Part shown: in pieces, positions 1-7,568 of the stretch
Layout of the letters: every line of letters begins with the position of its first letter
Numbering within the stretch: position 1 is the first letter of the stretch
Source of the DNA: Bacteroidaceae bacterium
GTDB lineage: Bacteria; Bacteroidota; Bacteroidia; Bacteroidales; Bacteroidaceae
Direction: 5' to 3'
DNA: 12,629 nucleotides
Assembly: GCA_016284115.1 (NCBI GenBank)
Contig: JAEEOD010000256.1
Location: 1 to 12,629 of the forward strand
Notes under the pieces: generated by a model
What the model saw: the letters and a program-made list of their open reading frames with translations, nothing else
Database searches by the model: none
Told to the model about the DNA's origin: nothing
Translations under genes and position numbers: made by a program

Positions 1-989
1 CACTTATTGAGGTGTTTTGCTTGGAGCCTATAGCGCCTGCTGACTATGCTCTGAATTTCCAACAAACTGAGCATAGTGCCTGGTTATGCCTCATTGGCAA
101 CCTGAAGAAATGGAAAGGTGAAGTTCTGAAGCGTGAGATGTCTGTCAAAGGGAAACCTATAATACTTACAGCTGAACGACAGCAAACTGTAGGTACCAGT
201 CATTGGGTGGATTTCCGATGGGATGACAACAGCGTAACTTTTGCAGATATTTTAGAGGTTTTTGGTGAGTTACCCATTCCTCCTTATCTTAATAGAGAGA
301 CACAAGAGAGTGACAAAGTAACCTACCAAACAGTCTATTCAAAGATTAAAGGCTCTGTAGCTGCTCCTACTGCTGGCTTACATTTCACACAACGTGTGTT
401 GGATGCTCTCAAAAATAAAGGAGTAGATATGGAAGAGCTAACCCTTCATGTGGGTGCTGGCACCTTCAAGCCCGTAAAGAGTGAAGAAATCGAAGGACAT
501 GAGATGCATACTGAATGGATTTCAGTACGACGTAGCACCATCGAGAGCCTCATCCATCATGGGGGTAAGGCAATTGCGGTGGGAACGACCTCTGTACGCA
601 CCTTGGAATCACTTTATCACATGGGCGTAACTTTGCTACTGCACCCAGATGCTTCTGACGAGCAACTGAAAGTAAAGCAGTGGCAACCTTACGAGTTACC
701 TGCCGAAGCGAAGGGCATATCCTCAGTAAATGCCTTGCAAGCATTGTTAGATTTTATGAATCAACATGAGTTGGAAACCCTTCATAGCAGTACTCAAATC
801 ATTATTGCTCCTGGCTATCAATACCAGGTAGTCAAGGCGATGGTTACCAATTTTCACCAACCACAAAGTACCTTGCTGTTGCTGGTATCGGCACTTGTGC
901 ATGGTGATTGGCGGAAGATTTATGATTACGCCCTTTCACACGATTTCCGTTTTTTAAGCTATGGAGACTCGTCTTTAATAATTCCTTGA
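1..989 (+). CDS. queA: QueA-family S-adenosylmethionine:tRNA ribosyltransferase-isomerase, 5'-truncated by window edge
   Basis: QueA transfers the ribosyl part of S-adenosylmethionine to 7-aminomethyl-7-deazaguanine in tRNA, giving epoxyqueuosine, in the cytoplasm. The family motifs are clear: GSVAAPTAGLHFT (about 352-390), LHVGAGTFKPV (about 445-477), AVGTTSVRTLES (about 574-609) and VVKAMVTNFHQPQSTLLLLV (about 829-888), with the C-terminal FLSYGDSSLIIP. The frame is open to base 3 (L-I-E before the GTG at 12), and this upstream part continues the QueA beta-strand, so the GTG is not the real start. From memory of the long Bacteroidetes QueA form (roughly 400 residues), about 80 N-terminal residues lie outside the window. 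This form differs from the usual QueA of about 350 residues by extra sequence in the middle domain, and may be a second paralogue. The family call is secure; its exact reaction is inferred. Confidence 0.93.
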   Translation, partial: LIEVFCLEPIAPADYALNFQQTEHSAWLCLIGNLKKWKGEVLKREMSVKGKPIILTAERQQTVGTSHWVDFRWDDNSVTFADILEVFGELPIPPYLNRETQESDKVTYQTVYSKIKGSVAAPTAGLHFTQRVLDALKNKGVDMEELTLHVGAGTFKPVKSEEIEGHEMHTEWISVRRSTIESLIHHGGKAIAVGTTSVRTLESLYHMGVTLLLHPDASDEQLKVKQWQPYELPAEAKGISSVNALQALLDFMNQHELETLHSSTQIIIAPGYQYQVVKAMVTNFHQPQSTLLLLVSALVHGDWRKIYDYALSHDFRFLSYGDSSLIIP

Positions 990-990
990 A

Positions 991-1491
991 ATGAAAGATA
1001 ATCTAAATGAAATGCTACCTCTCTGCGATGAAGAAGGCAATATCATAGGAACTGCTACACGAGGTGAGTGCCATAATGGAAGTCGCATGATGCACCCAGT
1101 GGTACACCTACATGTGTTCAATTCCAAAGGTGAACTGTATCTTCAAAAGCGCCCAGACTGGAAAGACATTCAACCAGGGAAGTGGGATACAGCTGTAGGC
1201 GGACATGTGGGCTTGGGAGAGAATGTAGAACAGGCTTTAAAAAGAGAAGTAGAAGAGGAAATTGGCATCACTGATTATGCCCCTGAACGCATCAAGGTGT
1301 ATGTATATGATTCTCTACGAGAAAAAGAGCTGGTGTTTGTCCACAAGACCGTCTATGATGGTAATATTTGCCCTAGTACGGAGTTGGAAGGAGGACGTTT
1401 CTGGCGCATTGCTGACATCAAGGCCAACATAGGCAAAGGCATCTTCACCCCCAATTTCGAACAAGAATTCCAACAAGTATTTGGCGAATAG
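991..1491 (+). CDS. NUDIX hydrolase (YfcD-like)
   Basis: This 166-residue cytoplasmic protein should hydrolyse a nucleoside diphosphate linked to another group; the substrate cannot be read from sequence. A perfect NUDIX box (G-x5-E-x7-R-E-U-x-E-E-x-G-U) lies at residues 71-93, from GHVGLGE to REVEEEIGI, and supplies the Mg-binding glutamates. The N-terminal part (DEEGNIIGTATRGECH, then LHVFNSKGELYLQKRP) and GKWDTAVGGHV resemble the E. coli YfcD group, which is related to isopentenyl-diphosphate isomerase in fold. I do not see the active-site cysteine context of true isomerase, so hydrolase is the better call. The ATG lies one base after the queA stop, so the two genes are very probably co-transcribed and translationally coupled. 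There is no obvious Shine-Dalgarno sequence. Confidence 0.93.
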   Translation: MKDNLNEMLPLCDEEGNIIGTATRGECHNGSRMMHPVVHLHVFNSKGELYLQKRPDWKDIQPGKWDTAVGGHVGLGENVEQALKREVEEEIGITDYAPERIKVYVYDSLREKELVFVHKTVYDGNICPSTELEGGRFWRIADIKANIGKGIFTPNFEQEFQQVFGE

Positions 1492-1521
1492 CAAAAATTA
1501 CATTACCTTAGCACACCTGAA

Positions 1522-1526
1522 AGGAG
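1522..1526 (+). promoter_or_regulatory. Shine-Dalgarno sequence of the thioredoxin-fold gene
   Basis: AGGAG lies seven bases before the ATG at 1534. A clear ribosome-binding site is uncommon in this window and in Bacteroidetes generally; it supports this start over later in-frame ATGs. Confidence 0.65.
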
Positions 1527-1533
1527 TATTATT

Positions 1534-2403
1534 ATGAAAAGAATACAAGCATTGATTATAGCGATGACATGTGTCATCAGTCTCTTTGCGCAGACCAATT
1601 TCCCTCTGCCCCAGATACCAGAAACGATGACGCAGCCTGAAGAACGACTTACATATCTGGTGAATCATTACTGGGATTACTATCAGTTCAATGACACCAC
1701 ACAGGTAAATCAGGACTTGGGTGAACAGGGTTTTGCTGATTTCATCAATATTTTGGGATATGGCAATGAAGAACTCATGGATAATGCTACAAAGTTATTC
1801 TATGATCAAGCTTTCAGCACAAATTGGGGAAAGAAGCATTATAGTCAGATGATTAACCATTACCTCGACAACCCCAACTCCCCCTTACGCAACGATATCG
1901 TGTACGTACACTTCCTGCGTAATATCCGTCCCTATTATGCCAACGATGCAGCTGCCCGTCAACGCTACACATTCAAACTCACCCAAGCCAAGAAGAATTT
2001 GCCAGGACAACCTGCCGCCGATTTTACCTATTTAGAGCGCGATGGACGACAAGGGAAGATGAGTGACATACAGGCAAAATACACATTGCTGTTCTTCCAC
2101 GACCCCGATTGCGAGAACTGCAAGCGTATCATGCCATTAGCTATTCAAGAAAACTTGTTACAACGTCAAGACCTAAAAGTATTAGTGATATATGCCGACA
2201 AAGACTATGAAGCATGGAAAAAGGATGTACATTCTTTCCCCGCCAATTGGATTGACGCCTATAGCGCCAATGGGGAAATCATGCAGAAGTTGCTCTATTT
2301 TCTGCCAGCTACTCCTTCGTTCTATTTGCTAGATACAAATAAAAAGGTGATCCTCAAGGATGCGCCGTTGGATACGGTACTTGCATTCTTACAACAGAAC
2401 TAA
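1534..2403 (+). CDS. Secreted DUF5106/thioredoxin-fold protein
   Basis: This 289-residue protein has a signal peptide at residues 1-19 or so (MKRIQ, then a hydrophobic run, ending LFAQ), so it should act in the periplasm or at the envelope. Residues of about 25-150 are helical and match the N-terminal region often called DUF5106 in Bacteroidetes; I recognise this by general pattern only. Residues of about 157-289 form a thioredoxin-like domain: the redox motif C193-E-N-C196 after FFHDPD, and the cis-proline segment ATP261SFYLLD. A thiol-disulfide exchange role is likely, with unknown partners. There is no lipobox cysteine. It begins 42 bases after the NUDIX stop, has its own Shine-Dalgarno sequence, and ends just before a strong terminator. 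The thioredoxin fold is well supported; the biological role is not known. Confidence 0.87.
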   Translation: MKRIQALIIAMTCVISLFAQTNFPLPQIPETMTQPEERLTYLVNHYWDYYQFNDTTQVNQDLGEQGFADFINILGYGNEELMDNATKLFYDQAFSTNWGKKHYSQMINHYLDNPNSPLRNDIVYVHFLRNIRPYYANDAAARQRYTFKLTQAKKNLPGQPAADFTYLERDGRQGKMSDIQAKYTLLFFHDPDCENCKRIMPLAIQENLLQRQDLKVLVIYADKDYEAWKKDVHSFPANWIDAYSANGEIMQKLLYFLPATPSFYLLDTNKKVILKDAPLDTVLAFLQQN

Positions 2404-2405
2404 AC

Positions 2406-2431
2406 AAAAAAGGCTGCAATGCAGCCTTTTT
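2406..2431. terminator. Bidirectional intrinsic terminator
   Basis: GGCTGC (2412-2417) and GCAGCC (2421-2426) form a stem with a three-base loop, extended by five A-T pairs (A 2407-2411, T 2427-2431). The A run on one side and T run on the other make it work on both strands. It sits between the convergent thioredoxin-fold gene and lptB and should end both transcripts. Confidence 0.9.
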
Positions 2432-2452
2432 CTATGGTCTATAATCCTTTAC

Positions 2453-3211
2453 CTATTCTTTCTGGAAATCCTTACGGCGAAGCACGAAGCTACTGCTAAG
2501 ATAGCGTGCTCTTACCACATCATCGGCAGCCAGCTCCTCTGGAGTGCCATGTCGGAAGATCTTACCCTCGAACAGCATATAAGCACGATCAGTAATGCTA
2601 AGCGTTTCTTGTACGTTATGATCGGTAATGAGGATACCTATGTTGCGATATTTCAATTTCCATACAATCTGCTGAATATCTTCAACAGCAATAGGGTCCA
2701 CACCCGCAAATGGTTCGTCAAGCATGATGAACTTAGGGTCTATCGCCAAGCAACGGGCAATCTCCGTACGGCGTCGTTCACCACCTGACAACTGATTACC
2801 TTTGTTCTTGCGTACTTTCTGCAAGCGGAACTCATTAAGCAGACTCTCCAATTTTTCTTGTTGGTATTCTTTAGGCTTGTCGGTCATCTCCAGTACAGAA
2901 GCAATATTATCCTCCACACTCATCTGGCGAAATACAGATGCTTCCTGAGGCAAATAGCCGATACCTTTACGAGCACGCAGATACACAGGAAACTTAGTGA
3001 TTTCCTCATCACCTAAGAAAATACGGCCTTCATTAGCAACCACCAAACCTACTGTCATATAGAATGAGGTGGTCTTACCAGCACCATTAGGGCCCAATAG
3101 GCCAACAATTTCGCCTTGTCTTACATCAAATGAAACATGGTCAACTACAGTGCGTTTGCCATATTTCTTCACCAAGTTCTCAGTGCGTAGCACCAACTTC
3201 TCGTCTTCCAT
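2453..3211 (-). CDS. lptB: LPS export ABC transporter ATPase LptB
   Basis: LptB is the cytoplasmic ATPase that, with LptF and LptG, powers lipopolysaccharide transfer from the inner membrane to the Lpt bridge. From the ATG at 3211 it has 252 residues, slightly longer than the usual 240 or so. Visible motifs are Walker A GPNGAGKT (40-47), Q-loop YLPQEASVF (Q89), ABC signature LSGGE (141-145), Walker B FIMLDE (161-166, catalytic E166) and H-loop DHN (H198). [21 protein letters not shown] is typical of LptB rather than of general ABC ATPases. A GTG six bases upstream in frame is possible, but the ATG is preferred. The gene stands alone on this strand, diverging from the MlaE-like gene; lptF, lptG, lptA and lptC are not in the window. 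The call is firm on family grounds. Confidence 0.95.
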   Translation of the reverse strand: MEDEKLVLRTENLVKKYGKRTVVDHVSFDVRQGEIVGLLGPNGAGKTTSFYMTVGLVVANEGRIFLGDEEITKFPVYLRARKGIGYLPQEASVFRQMSVEDNIASVLEMTDKPKEYQQEKLESLLNEFRLQKVRKNKGNQLSGGERRRTEIARCLAIDPKFIMLDEPFAGVDPIAVEDIQQIVWKLKYRNIGILITDHNVQETLSITDRAYMLFEGKIFRHGTPEELAADDVVRARYLSSSFVLRRKDFQKE

Positions 3212-3230
3212 TTTCACAACATTTAATTCG

Positions 3231-3238
3231 CAAAAGTA
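3231..3238 (-). promoter_or_regulatory. Probable -7 box of lptB promoter
   Basis: Read on the minus strand this is TACTTTTG, followed by C, which fits the Bacteroidetes -7 consensus TAnnTTTG. It would start RNA roughly 10-15 bases before the lptB ATG. I see no matching TTTG at the usual distance upstream, so the promoter is only half supported. Confidence 0.5.
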
Positions 3239-3260
3239 ATAAAAATAAATAGATTTGCAC

Positions 3261-3268
3261 TATCTTTG
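3261..3268 (+). promoter_or_regulatory. Probable -7 box of the mlaE-like gene promoter
   Basis: TATCTTTG followed by C fits TAnnTTTG and lies 20 bases before the ATG at 3289, which implies a very short leader. No good -33 TTTG is seen. It lies back-to-back with the lptB -7 box, 22 bases between the boxes, so the two promoters would compete for the same DNA. Confidence 0.55.
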
Positions 3269-3288
3269 CCAACGAAAAAGAAAAAACT

Positions 3289-4029
3289 ATGATAAAAGCA
3301 TTACGAACCGTTGGCAGATACCTCATTCTAATGGGCAGAGTTTTCTCTATTCCCGAGCGCTGGCGCATGTTCTTTCGTCAGTATATCAGGGAGGTTGAGC
3401 AGCTGGGCGTTGATTCCATCGGCATCGTGTTGCTGATTTCTTTCTTCATCGGTGCCGTCATCACTATCCAGTTCAAGCTCAACATCGAGAGTGTATTCAT
3501 GCCTCGTTGGACAGTAGGTTATGCCACACGAGAAATTATGTTGTTGGAATTCTCATCTGCCATCATGTGTCTTATCCTAGCAGGCAAGGTAGGCTCCAAC
3601 ATTGCTTCTGAGTTGGGTACTATGCGTGTAACCCAGCAGATTGACGCATTAGACATTATGGGTGTCAATTCGGCTTCTTATCTTATTCTACCCAAGATTG
3701 CTGCTTTGGTATCCTTTATCCCCATTATGGTGGTATTCAGTATCTTTGCAGGCTTCTTAGGTGCATTCTGCACCTGCTGGTTTGGCGGTATTATGACAGC
3801 CGAGGATCTGGAATACGGTTTGCAGTATGCTTTCGTGGAATGGTTCGTCTGGAGCAGCTTCATCAAATCTTTATGTTTTGGCTTCATCATCAGCAGTGTA
3901 GCCTCTTTCTTTGGTTATACTGTAGACGGCGGATCAATCAGCGTGGGCAAAGCTTCTACCAATGCGGTAGTGACCAGCAGCGTATTGATATTATTCGCCG
4001 ACCTAATGCTGACCAATATTTTAGCCTGA
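3289..4029 (+). CDS. mlaE: MlaE-family ABC transporter permease
   Basis: This 246-residue integral inner-membrane protein belongs to the MlaE permease family, which moves phospholipids or other lipids together with an MlaF-type ATPase and an MCE (MlaD-type) protein. Hydrophobic segments lie at about 43-61, 83-99, 131-163, 189-210 and 224-245. The family signature, which contacts the ATPase, is SELGTMRVTQQIDALDIMG (107-125), and the C-terminal part GGSISVGKASTNAVVTSSV (214-232) is also typical. The ATG is the first in frame after a plausible -7 box. No MlaF or MCE gene adjoins it: the next gene is tig, and the only ATPase nearby is the divergent lptB. The partners must be encoded elsewhere or differ from the standard set. 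Family call is secure; the transported lipid and direction are unknown. Confidence 0.93.
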   Translation: MIKALRTVGRYLILMGRVFSIPERWRMFFRQYIREVEQLGVDSIGIVLLISFFIGAVITIQFKLNIESVFMPRWTVGYATREIMLLEFSSAIMCLILAGKVGSNIASELGTMRVTQQIDALDIMGVNSASYLILPKIAALVSFIPIMVVFSIFAGFLGAFCTCWFGGIMTAEDLEYGLQYAFVEWFVWSSFIKSLCFGFIISSVASFFGYTVDGGSISVGKASTNAVVTSSVLILFADLMLTNILA

Positions 4030-4033
4030 TTTC

Positions 4034-4064
4034 TTTGTTAATTGAAAGGAAAAAGCTAATTTTG
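4034..4064 (+). promoter_or_regulatory. tig promoter (TTTG-N19-TAATTTTG)
   Basis: A -33 TTTG (4034-4037) and a -7 TAATTTTG (4057-4064) are separated by 19 bases, which fits the Bacteroidetes primary sigma factor consensus. It starts five bases after the mlaE-like stop and gives a leader of about 35-40 A/T-rich bases before the tig ATG. Confidence 0.8.
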
Positions 4065-4108
4065 CACCCTCAAATCGAAATTAATAATTAAAAACTAATA
4101 TTTGTAGA

Positions 4109-5476
4109 ATGAACGTATCACTGCAAAACATTGACAAGGTAAGCGCTTTGCTTACAGTTGACATGGTGAAAGCTGACTATCAGGAGAAAGTTGAAGCTCA
4201 GCTGAAAAAGATTCGTAAGGATGCCCAGATGCCTGGTTTCCGTAAGGGTATGGTACCAATGGGCTTGGTAAAGAAAATGTATGAAAAGTCTGTGATTGCT
4301 GACGAGGTAAACAAGCAGCTCGGCGATGCAATCAACAAGTATATTCAGGATAACAAAGTACAGATGTTGGGCGAGCCATTGCCAAACGAGAACCAGCAAC
4401 AATTGGATTTTGACACTCAGGAAGAGTTCAAGTTCTTGTTTGACATTGCGCTGGCACCAACCATTAACGTAGAGGTAACGGCTGACGACAAGGTACCTTA
4501 CTATGATGTGATTGTTACCGACGAAATGGTAAAGAACCAAGTTGATGCTTACGCTCAGCGTGGTGGTTCTTATGAGAAAGCTGAGTCATTCGATGCTGCT
4601 CAGAACGATATGCTGAAAGGCTTACTCTGCGAGCTGGACGAAGCTGGCAACGTAAAAGAAGGTGGTATCCGTGTGGAAAGTGCTGTGATGATGCCATCTT
4701 ACATGAAGGTTGAGGACGAAAAAGCAAAGTTTGCTGGTGCTAAGGTGGGCGAATCCGTAAAATTCAATCCTAATAAAGCATGGGAAGGCAACGCTCCTGA
4801 GCTGGCATCATTGCTTAAGATAGATCGTGAGAAGGCTGTAGAGGTTACTTCTGACTTCAAGTTTACTGTAGAGGAAATTACCCGCTACGTACCAGGTGAA
4901 ATGAACCAGGAGTTGTTTGATCAGGTATTTGGCAAGGACGTAGTAAAGAGTGAGGACGAGTTCAAGGAAAAAGTACGTGAAGTCATCGCTAACCAATTTA
5001 AGTCAAACAGCGACTTCAAGTTCCTGCTCGACGCAAAAAAGGTCATTACCGACAAGGTAGGCAAGTTGGAGTTCTCAGAACCTCTGATGAAGCGCATCAT
5101 GAAGACCAACAATCCTGACAAGGACGACAAATTCGTAGATGAGAACTACGAAGGTACCATTGAGGTATTGAGCTGGCAGTTGATTCGCGACGTGCTAATG
5201 GCACAGGCAGGTGTTAAGGTTGAGCAGAACGAAATTATGGAAGCAGCGAAAGCAGCTACCCGTACCCAGTTCGCTCAATATGGCATGCTGAATATCCCAG
5301 AAGACATGATTAACAACTATGCCGCTGAGATGCTGAAGAAACGCGAAACCGTAGAGAACTTGGCTGAGCGCGTGATGGACGGCAAGCTCACCGAGGTACT
5401 CAAGCAGAAGGTTACGTTGGAGCACAAGGATATCTCTGCTGAAGATTTTGGCAAGATGATGCAGCCAGAAGCCTGA
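4109..5476 (+). CDS. tig: Trigger factor (ribosome-associated chaperone/prolyl isomerase)
   Basis: Trigger factor binds the ribosome exit tunnel and shields nascent chains. This protein has 455 residues, close to the family size (432 in E. coli). The N-terminal ribosome-binding domain (about 1-120) contains the signature loop GFRKGMVP at 43-50, with F44-R45-K46 preserved and M in place of the usual K at 48. A diverged FKBP-like domain spans about 160-260, and the rest forms the helical C-terminal chaperone arms. The FKBP-like part is divergent enough that isomerase activity should not be assumed. The gene has its own promoter and an intrinsic terminator, so it looks monocistronic, directly upstream of clpP and clpX, the arrangement common in bacteria that ties folding to degradation. 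The ATG is preceded by an A/T-rich leader with no Shine-Dalgarno sequence. Confidence 0.97.
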   Translation: MNVSLQNIDKVSALLTVDMVKADYQEKVEAQLKKIRKDAQMPGFRKGMVPMGLVKKMYEKSVIADEVNKQLGDAINKYIQDNKVQMLGEPLPNENQQQLDFDTQEEFKFLFDIALAPTINVEVTADDKVPYYDVIVTDEMVKNQVDAYAQRGGSYEKAESFDAAQNDMLKGLLCELDEAGNVKEGGIRVESAVMMPSYMKVEDEKAKFAGAKVGESVKFNPNKAWEGNAPELASLLKIDREKAVEVTSDFKFTVEEITRYVPGEMNQELFDQVFGKDVVKSEDEFKEKVREVIANQFKSNSDFKFLLDAKKVITDKVGKLEFSEPLMKRIMKTNNPDKDDKFVDENYEGTIEVLSWQLIRDVLMAQAGVKVEQNEIMEAAKAATRTQFAQYGMLNIPEDMINNYAAEMLKKRETVENLAERVMDGKLTEVLKQKVTLEHKDISAEDFGKMMQPEA

Positions 5477-5506
5477 TTTTTTTAGCAAGATCTTTATAAT
5501 TTACAT

Positions 5507-5547
5507 AAAAACACATGGTGTTACATTTGGTAATGCCATGTGTTTTT
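5507..5547 (+). terminator. Intrinsic terminator after tig
   Basis: AAAAACACATGG (5507-5518) pairs perfectly with CCATGTGTTTTT (5536-5547). The inner bases can extend the stem (GTTAC with GTAAT, one G-U pair), leaving a small loop. A T-rich tail follows. It lies 30 bases after the tig stop and should separate tig from clpP; the A run also lets it act on the other strand. Confidence 0.88.
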
Positions 5548-5557
5548 CTTTATTTTG
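5526..5557 (+). promoter_or_regulatory. Possible clpPX promoter overlapping the tig terminator
   Basis: TTTG (5526-5529) lies 21 bases before TATTTTG (5551-5557), which is one T short of TAnnTTTG and is followed by C. The start of RNA would be about 20 bases before the clpP ATG. The -33 element lies inside the tig terminator hairpin. This is a weaker match than the tig and recQ promoters. Confidence 0.5.
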
Positions 5558-5585
5558 CAAGAGAATATAAACAAAGAAATAAAAA

Positions 5586-6257
5586 ATGATGAAAGACGAT
5601 TTTAGAAAATATGCCACTCAACATCTGGGCATGAACAGTTTAGTACTTGATGAAGTAATCAAATCACAAGCTAGTTACCTCAATCCTTACATCCTAGAAG
5701 AGCGTCAGTTGAACGTTACCCAGTTGGATGTTTTCTCCCGCCTGATGATGGACCGCATCATTTTCTTGGGTACACAGATTGATGACTACACTGCAAACAC
5801 ATTGCAAGCACAGTTGCTTTACCTCGACTCTGTAGATGCCGGCAAGGACATCTCCATATATATTAATTCACCTGGCGGTTCCGTACATGCAGGCTTAGGC
5901 ATTTACGACACCATGCAGTTCATCAGCAGTCCGGTGGCCACAATCTGTACAGGTATGGCAGCCAGTATGGCAGCTGTTTTGCTGGTAGCTGGTGCCGAGG
6001 GCAAACGTTCTGCCCTCACCCACTCGCGTGTGATGATTCACCAGCCAATGGGTGGTGCACAAGGACAGGCATCCGACATCGAAATCACTGCGCGTGAGAT
6101 TCAGAAACTGAAGAAAGAGCTCTACACCATCATCGCCGACCATTCTCATACCCCATTCGACAAGGTATGGGCTGATTCTGACCGCGACTACTGGATGACA
6201 GCCGAGGAAGCTAAGGAATATGGTATGATTGATGAAGTGCTCACCAAAAAGAAATAA
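5586..6257 (+). CDS. clpP: ATP-dependent Clp protease proteolytic subunit ClpP
   Basis: ClpP is the serine protease that forms a double heptameric chamber and degrades proteins unfolded by ClpX. The catalytic triad is visible: Ser127 in GMAASMAA, His152 in MIHQPMGG and Asp197 in ADSDRDYW. The handle region GQASDIEITAREIQKLKKEL (160-179) is also typical. At 223 residues it is longer than mature E. coli ClpP because of an N-terminal part of about 30 residues before NPYILEERQ; cleavage during maturation is possible but not shown by sequence. Two ATGs stand in tandem (5586 and 5589), so the start could be three bases later. clpX follows after eight bases, so the two form one operon. Confidence 0.97.
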   Translation: MMKDDFRKYATQHLGMNSLVLDEVIKSQASYLNPYILEERQLNVTQLDVFSRLMMDRIIFLGTQIDDYTANTLQAQLLYLDSVDAGKDISIYINSPGGSVHAGLGIYDTMQFISSPVATICTGMAASMAAVLLVAGAEGKRSALTHSRVMIHQPMGGAQGQASDIEITAREIQKLKKELYTIIADHSHTPFDKVWADSDRDYWMTAEEAKEYGMIDEVLTKKK

Positions 6258-6258
6258 C

Positions 6259-6265
6259 AGGAGAG
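6259..6265 (+). promoter_or_regulatory. Shine-Dalgarno-like sequence before clpX
   Basis: AGGAGAG ends directly at the clpX ATG. The purine run is right, but the spacing is shorter than optimal, so translation of clpX may depend mostly on ribosomes arriving from clpP. Confidence 0.45.
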
Positions 6266-7504
6266 ATGGCAAATAAAAATACAGGTCACAGATGCAGTTT
6301 CTGTGGCCGTACAGATAAAGAGGTACAGTTGATGATTACTGGCATCGACGGCTATATCTGCAATGAGTGTGTAGAACGTGCCAACGAGATTTGCCAGGAA
6401 GCATTGCATACTGTCACTCAAAGCAAGTTGGGCCTTGACCTCAAGACGCTTCCTAAGCCACAAGAAATCAAATCGTTTCTTGACCAATACGTCATTGGAC
6501 AAGACGAAGCCAAGCGTTACTTGTCAGTAGCTGTGTATAACCACTACAAACGATTGCTGCAAAAGACTGGCGACGATGAGGTGGAGATTGAGAAGTCAAA
6601 TATAATTATGGTAGGGGCTACTGGTACAGGTAAGACTCTGTTGGCACGTACCATTGCCAAGTTTCTGAGTGTGCCGTTCACCATCGTTGATGCTACGGTA
6701 CTGACCGAGGCTGGATATGTGGGCGAGGACATTGAAAGCATTCTCACACGCTTGCTGCAAGTGGCTGACTACGATGTGAAAGCTGCTGAGCGTGGTATTG
6801 TGTTTATCGACGAGATTGACAAGATTGCACGCAAGGGTGACAATCCTTCTATCACACGTGACGTGAGTGGTGAAGGTGTGCAGCAAGGCTTGCTCAAACT
6901 ACTGGAGGGTTCCATTGTGAACGTACCTCCTCAAGGTGGTCGCAAGCACCCTGAACAACGCATGATTCCTGTAGATACTAAGAATATCCTATTTATCTGC
7001 GGCGGTGCTTTCGATGGCATCGAGCGGAAAATTGCTCAGCGTCTCAATACACATGTTGTGGGCTATCACGCTGTAGAGAACACTGCCAAGATAGATAAGG
7101 ACAATATGATGCAGTACATCGCTCCCCAAGACCTCAAGGCCTTTGGACTGATTCCTGAAATCATTGGTCGTATGCCTATCCTCACCTACCTCAATCCGTT
7201 GGACAGAACCGCTCTGCGCAACATTCTCACTGAGCCCAAGAACTCCATCACTAAACAATACATCAAATTGTTTGATATGGACGGGGTGAAACTGAGCTTT
7301 GATGAAGAGGTATTAGAGTATGTGGTAGACAAGGCCATCGAGTTCAAACTCGGTGCACGTGGTCTGCGCTCCATCGTCGAGGCAATTATGATGGATGTGA
7401 TGTTCGACTTGCCTTCCAGCAAGAAGAAAACTTTTACCGTTACGCTGGATTACGCCAAGAGTCAGCTGGAAAAAGCCAATATTTCACGTTTGCAGAACAG
7501 CTAA
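6266..7504 (+). CDS. clpX: ATP-dependent Clp protease ATP-binding subunit ClpX
   Basis: ClpX is a hexameric AAA+ unfoldase that recognises tagged proteins and threads them into ClpP. At 412 residues it has normal length. The zinc-binding domain uses C10, C13, C32 and C35. The AAA+ part shows Walker A GATGTGKT (117-124), pore loop GYVG (150-153), Walker B IVFIDE (178-183), RKH loop (226-228), arginine finger region IGRMP (R302) and sensor 2 GARGLR (363-368). The loop that carries the IGF docking tripeptide in E. coli reads THVVGYHAV here, so VGY (265-267) takes its place. ClpX is co-transcribed with clpP eight bases upstream. recQ lies downstream behind a 148-base gap with its own promoter. 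Confidence 0.97.
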   Translation: MANKNTGHRCSFCGRTDKEVQLMITGIDGYICNECVERANEICQEALHTVTQSKLGLDLKTLPKPQEIKSFLDQYVIGQDEAKRYLSVAVYNHYKRLLQKTGDDEVEIEKSNIIMVGATGTGKTLLARTIAKFLSVPFTIVDATVLTEAGYVGEDIESILTRLLQVADYDVKAAERGIVFIDEIDKIARKGDNPSITRDVSGEGVQQGLLKLLEGSIVNVPPQGGRKHPEQRMIPVDTKNILFICGGAFDGIERKIAQRLNTHVVGYHAVENTAKIDKDNMMQYIAPQDLKAFGLIPEIIGRMPILTYLNPLDRTALRNILTEPKNSITKQYIKLFDMDGVKLSFDEEVLEYVVDKAIEFKLGARGLRSIVEAIMMDVMFDLPSSKKKTFTVTLDYAKSQLEKANISRLQNS

Positions 7505-7537
7505 TAGGCGTTTTTTTCGTAGTTTAGCCTGTTTTTT
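7503..7537 (+). terminator. Possible weak terminator after clpX
   Basis: AATAGGC (7503-7509) can pair with GCCTGTT (7527-7533), including one G-U pair, across a 17-base loop, and a run of six T (7532-7537) follows. The stem is short and the loop long, so termination may be partial. It overlaps the clpX stop codon. Confidence 0.35.
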
Positions 7538-7538
7538 A

Positions 7539-7568
7539 GCATTTGCAATAAAAAATATTGCATTTGCA
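7539..7568 (+). repeat. Direct repeats GCATTTGCA and inverted repeat upstream of recQ promoter
   Basis: GCATTTGCA occurs at 7539-7547 and 7560-7568, 21 bases apart start to start, about two helical turns. Between and overlapping them, TGCAATA (7544-7550) and TATTGCA (7556-7562) form an inverted repeat with a five-A spacer. The second copy abuts the recQ -33 element, a position where an activator or repressor could act. Confidence 0.6.

Noticed and set aside
12..14. GTG as start of the QueA-family gene
   Set aside because: The frame continues upstream to the window edge, and the residues L-I-E before it continue a QueA core strand, so the true start is outside the window.
174..200. Glycine-rich or repeat-like patches inside coding regions as CRISPR or mobile-element signs
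   Set aside because: No regularly spaced repeats, transposase motifs, terminal inverted repeats or target duplications were seen anywhere in the window, and gene order looks like ordinary core chromosome.
2360..2788. Plus-strand open frame of 142 codons over the end of lptB
   Set aside because: It begins inside the thioredoxin-fold gene, runs through the terminator hairpin and antisense to the conserved ABC motifs of lptB, and its translation shows no family signature.
3215..3217. GTG as alternative start of lptB
   Set aside because: It adds only M-K before the ATG at 3211. The ATG is the commoner start codon and lies within a leader of ordinary length from the likely -7 box, so I used it.
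4118..4540. Minus-strand open frame of 140 codons inside tig
   Set aside because: It is fully antisense to the conserved N-terminal half of trigger factor and has no recognisable product.
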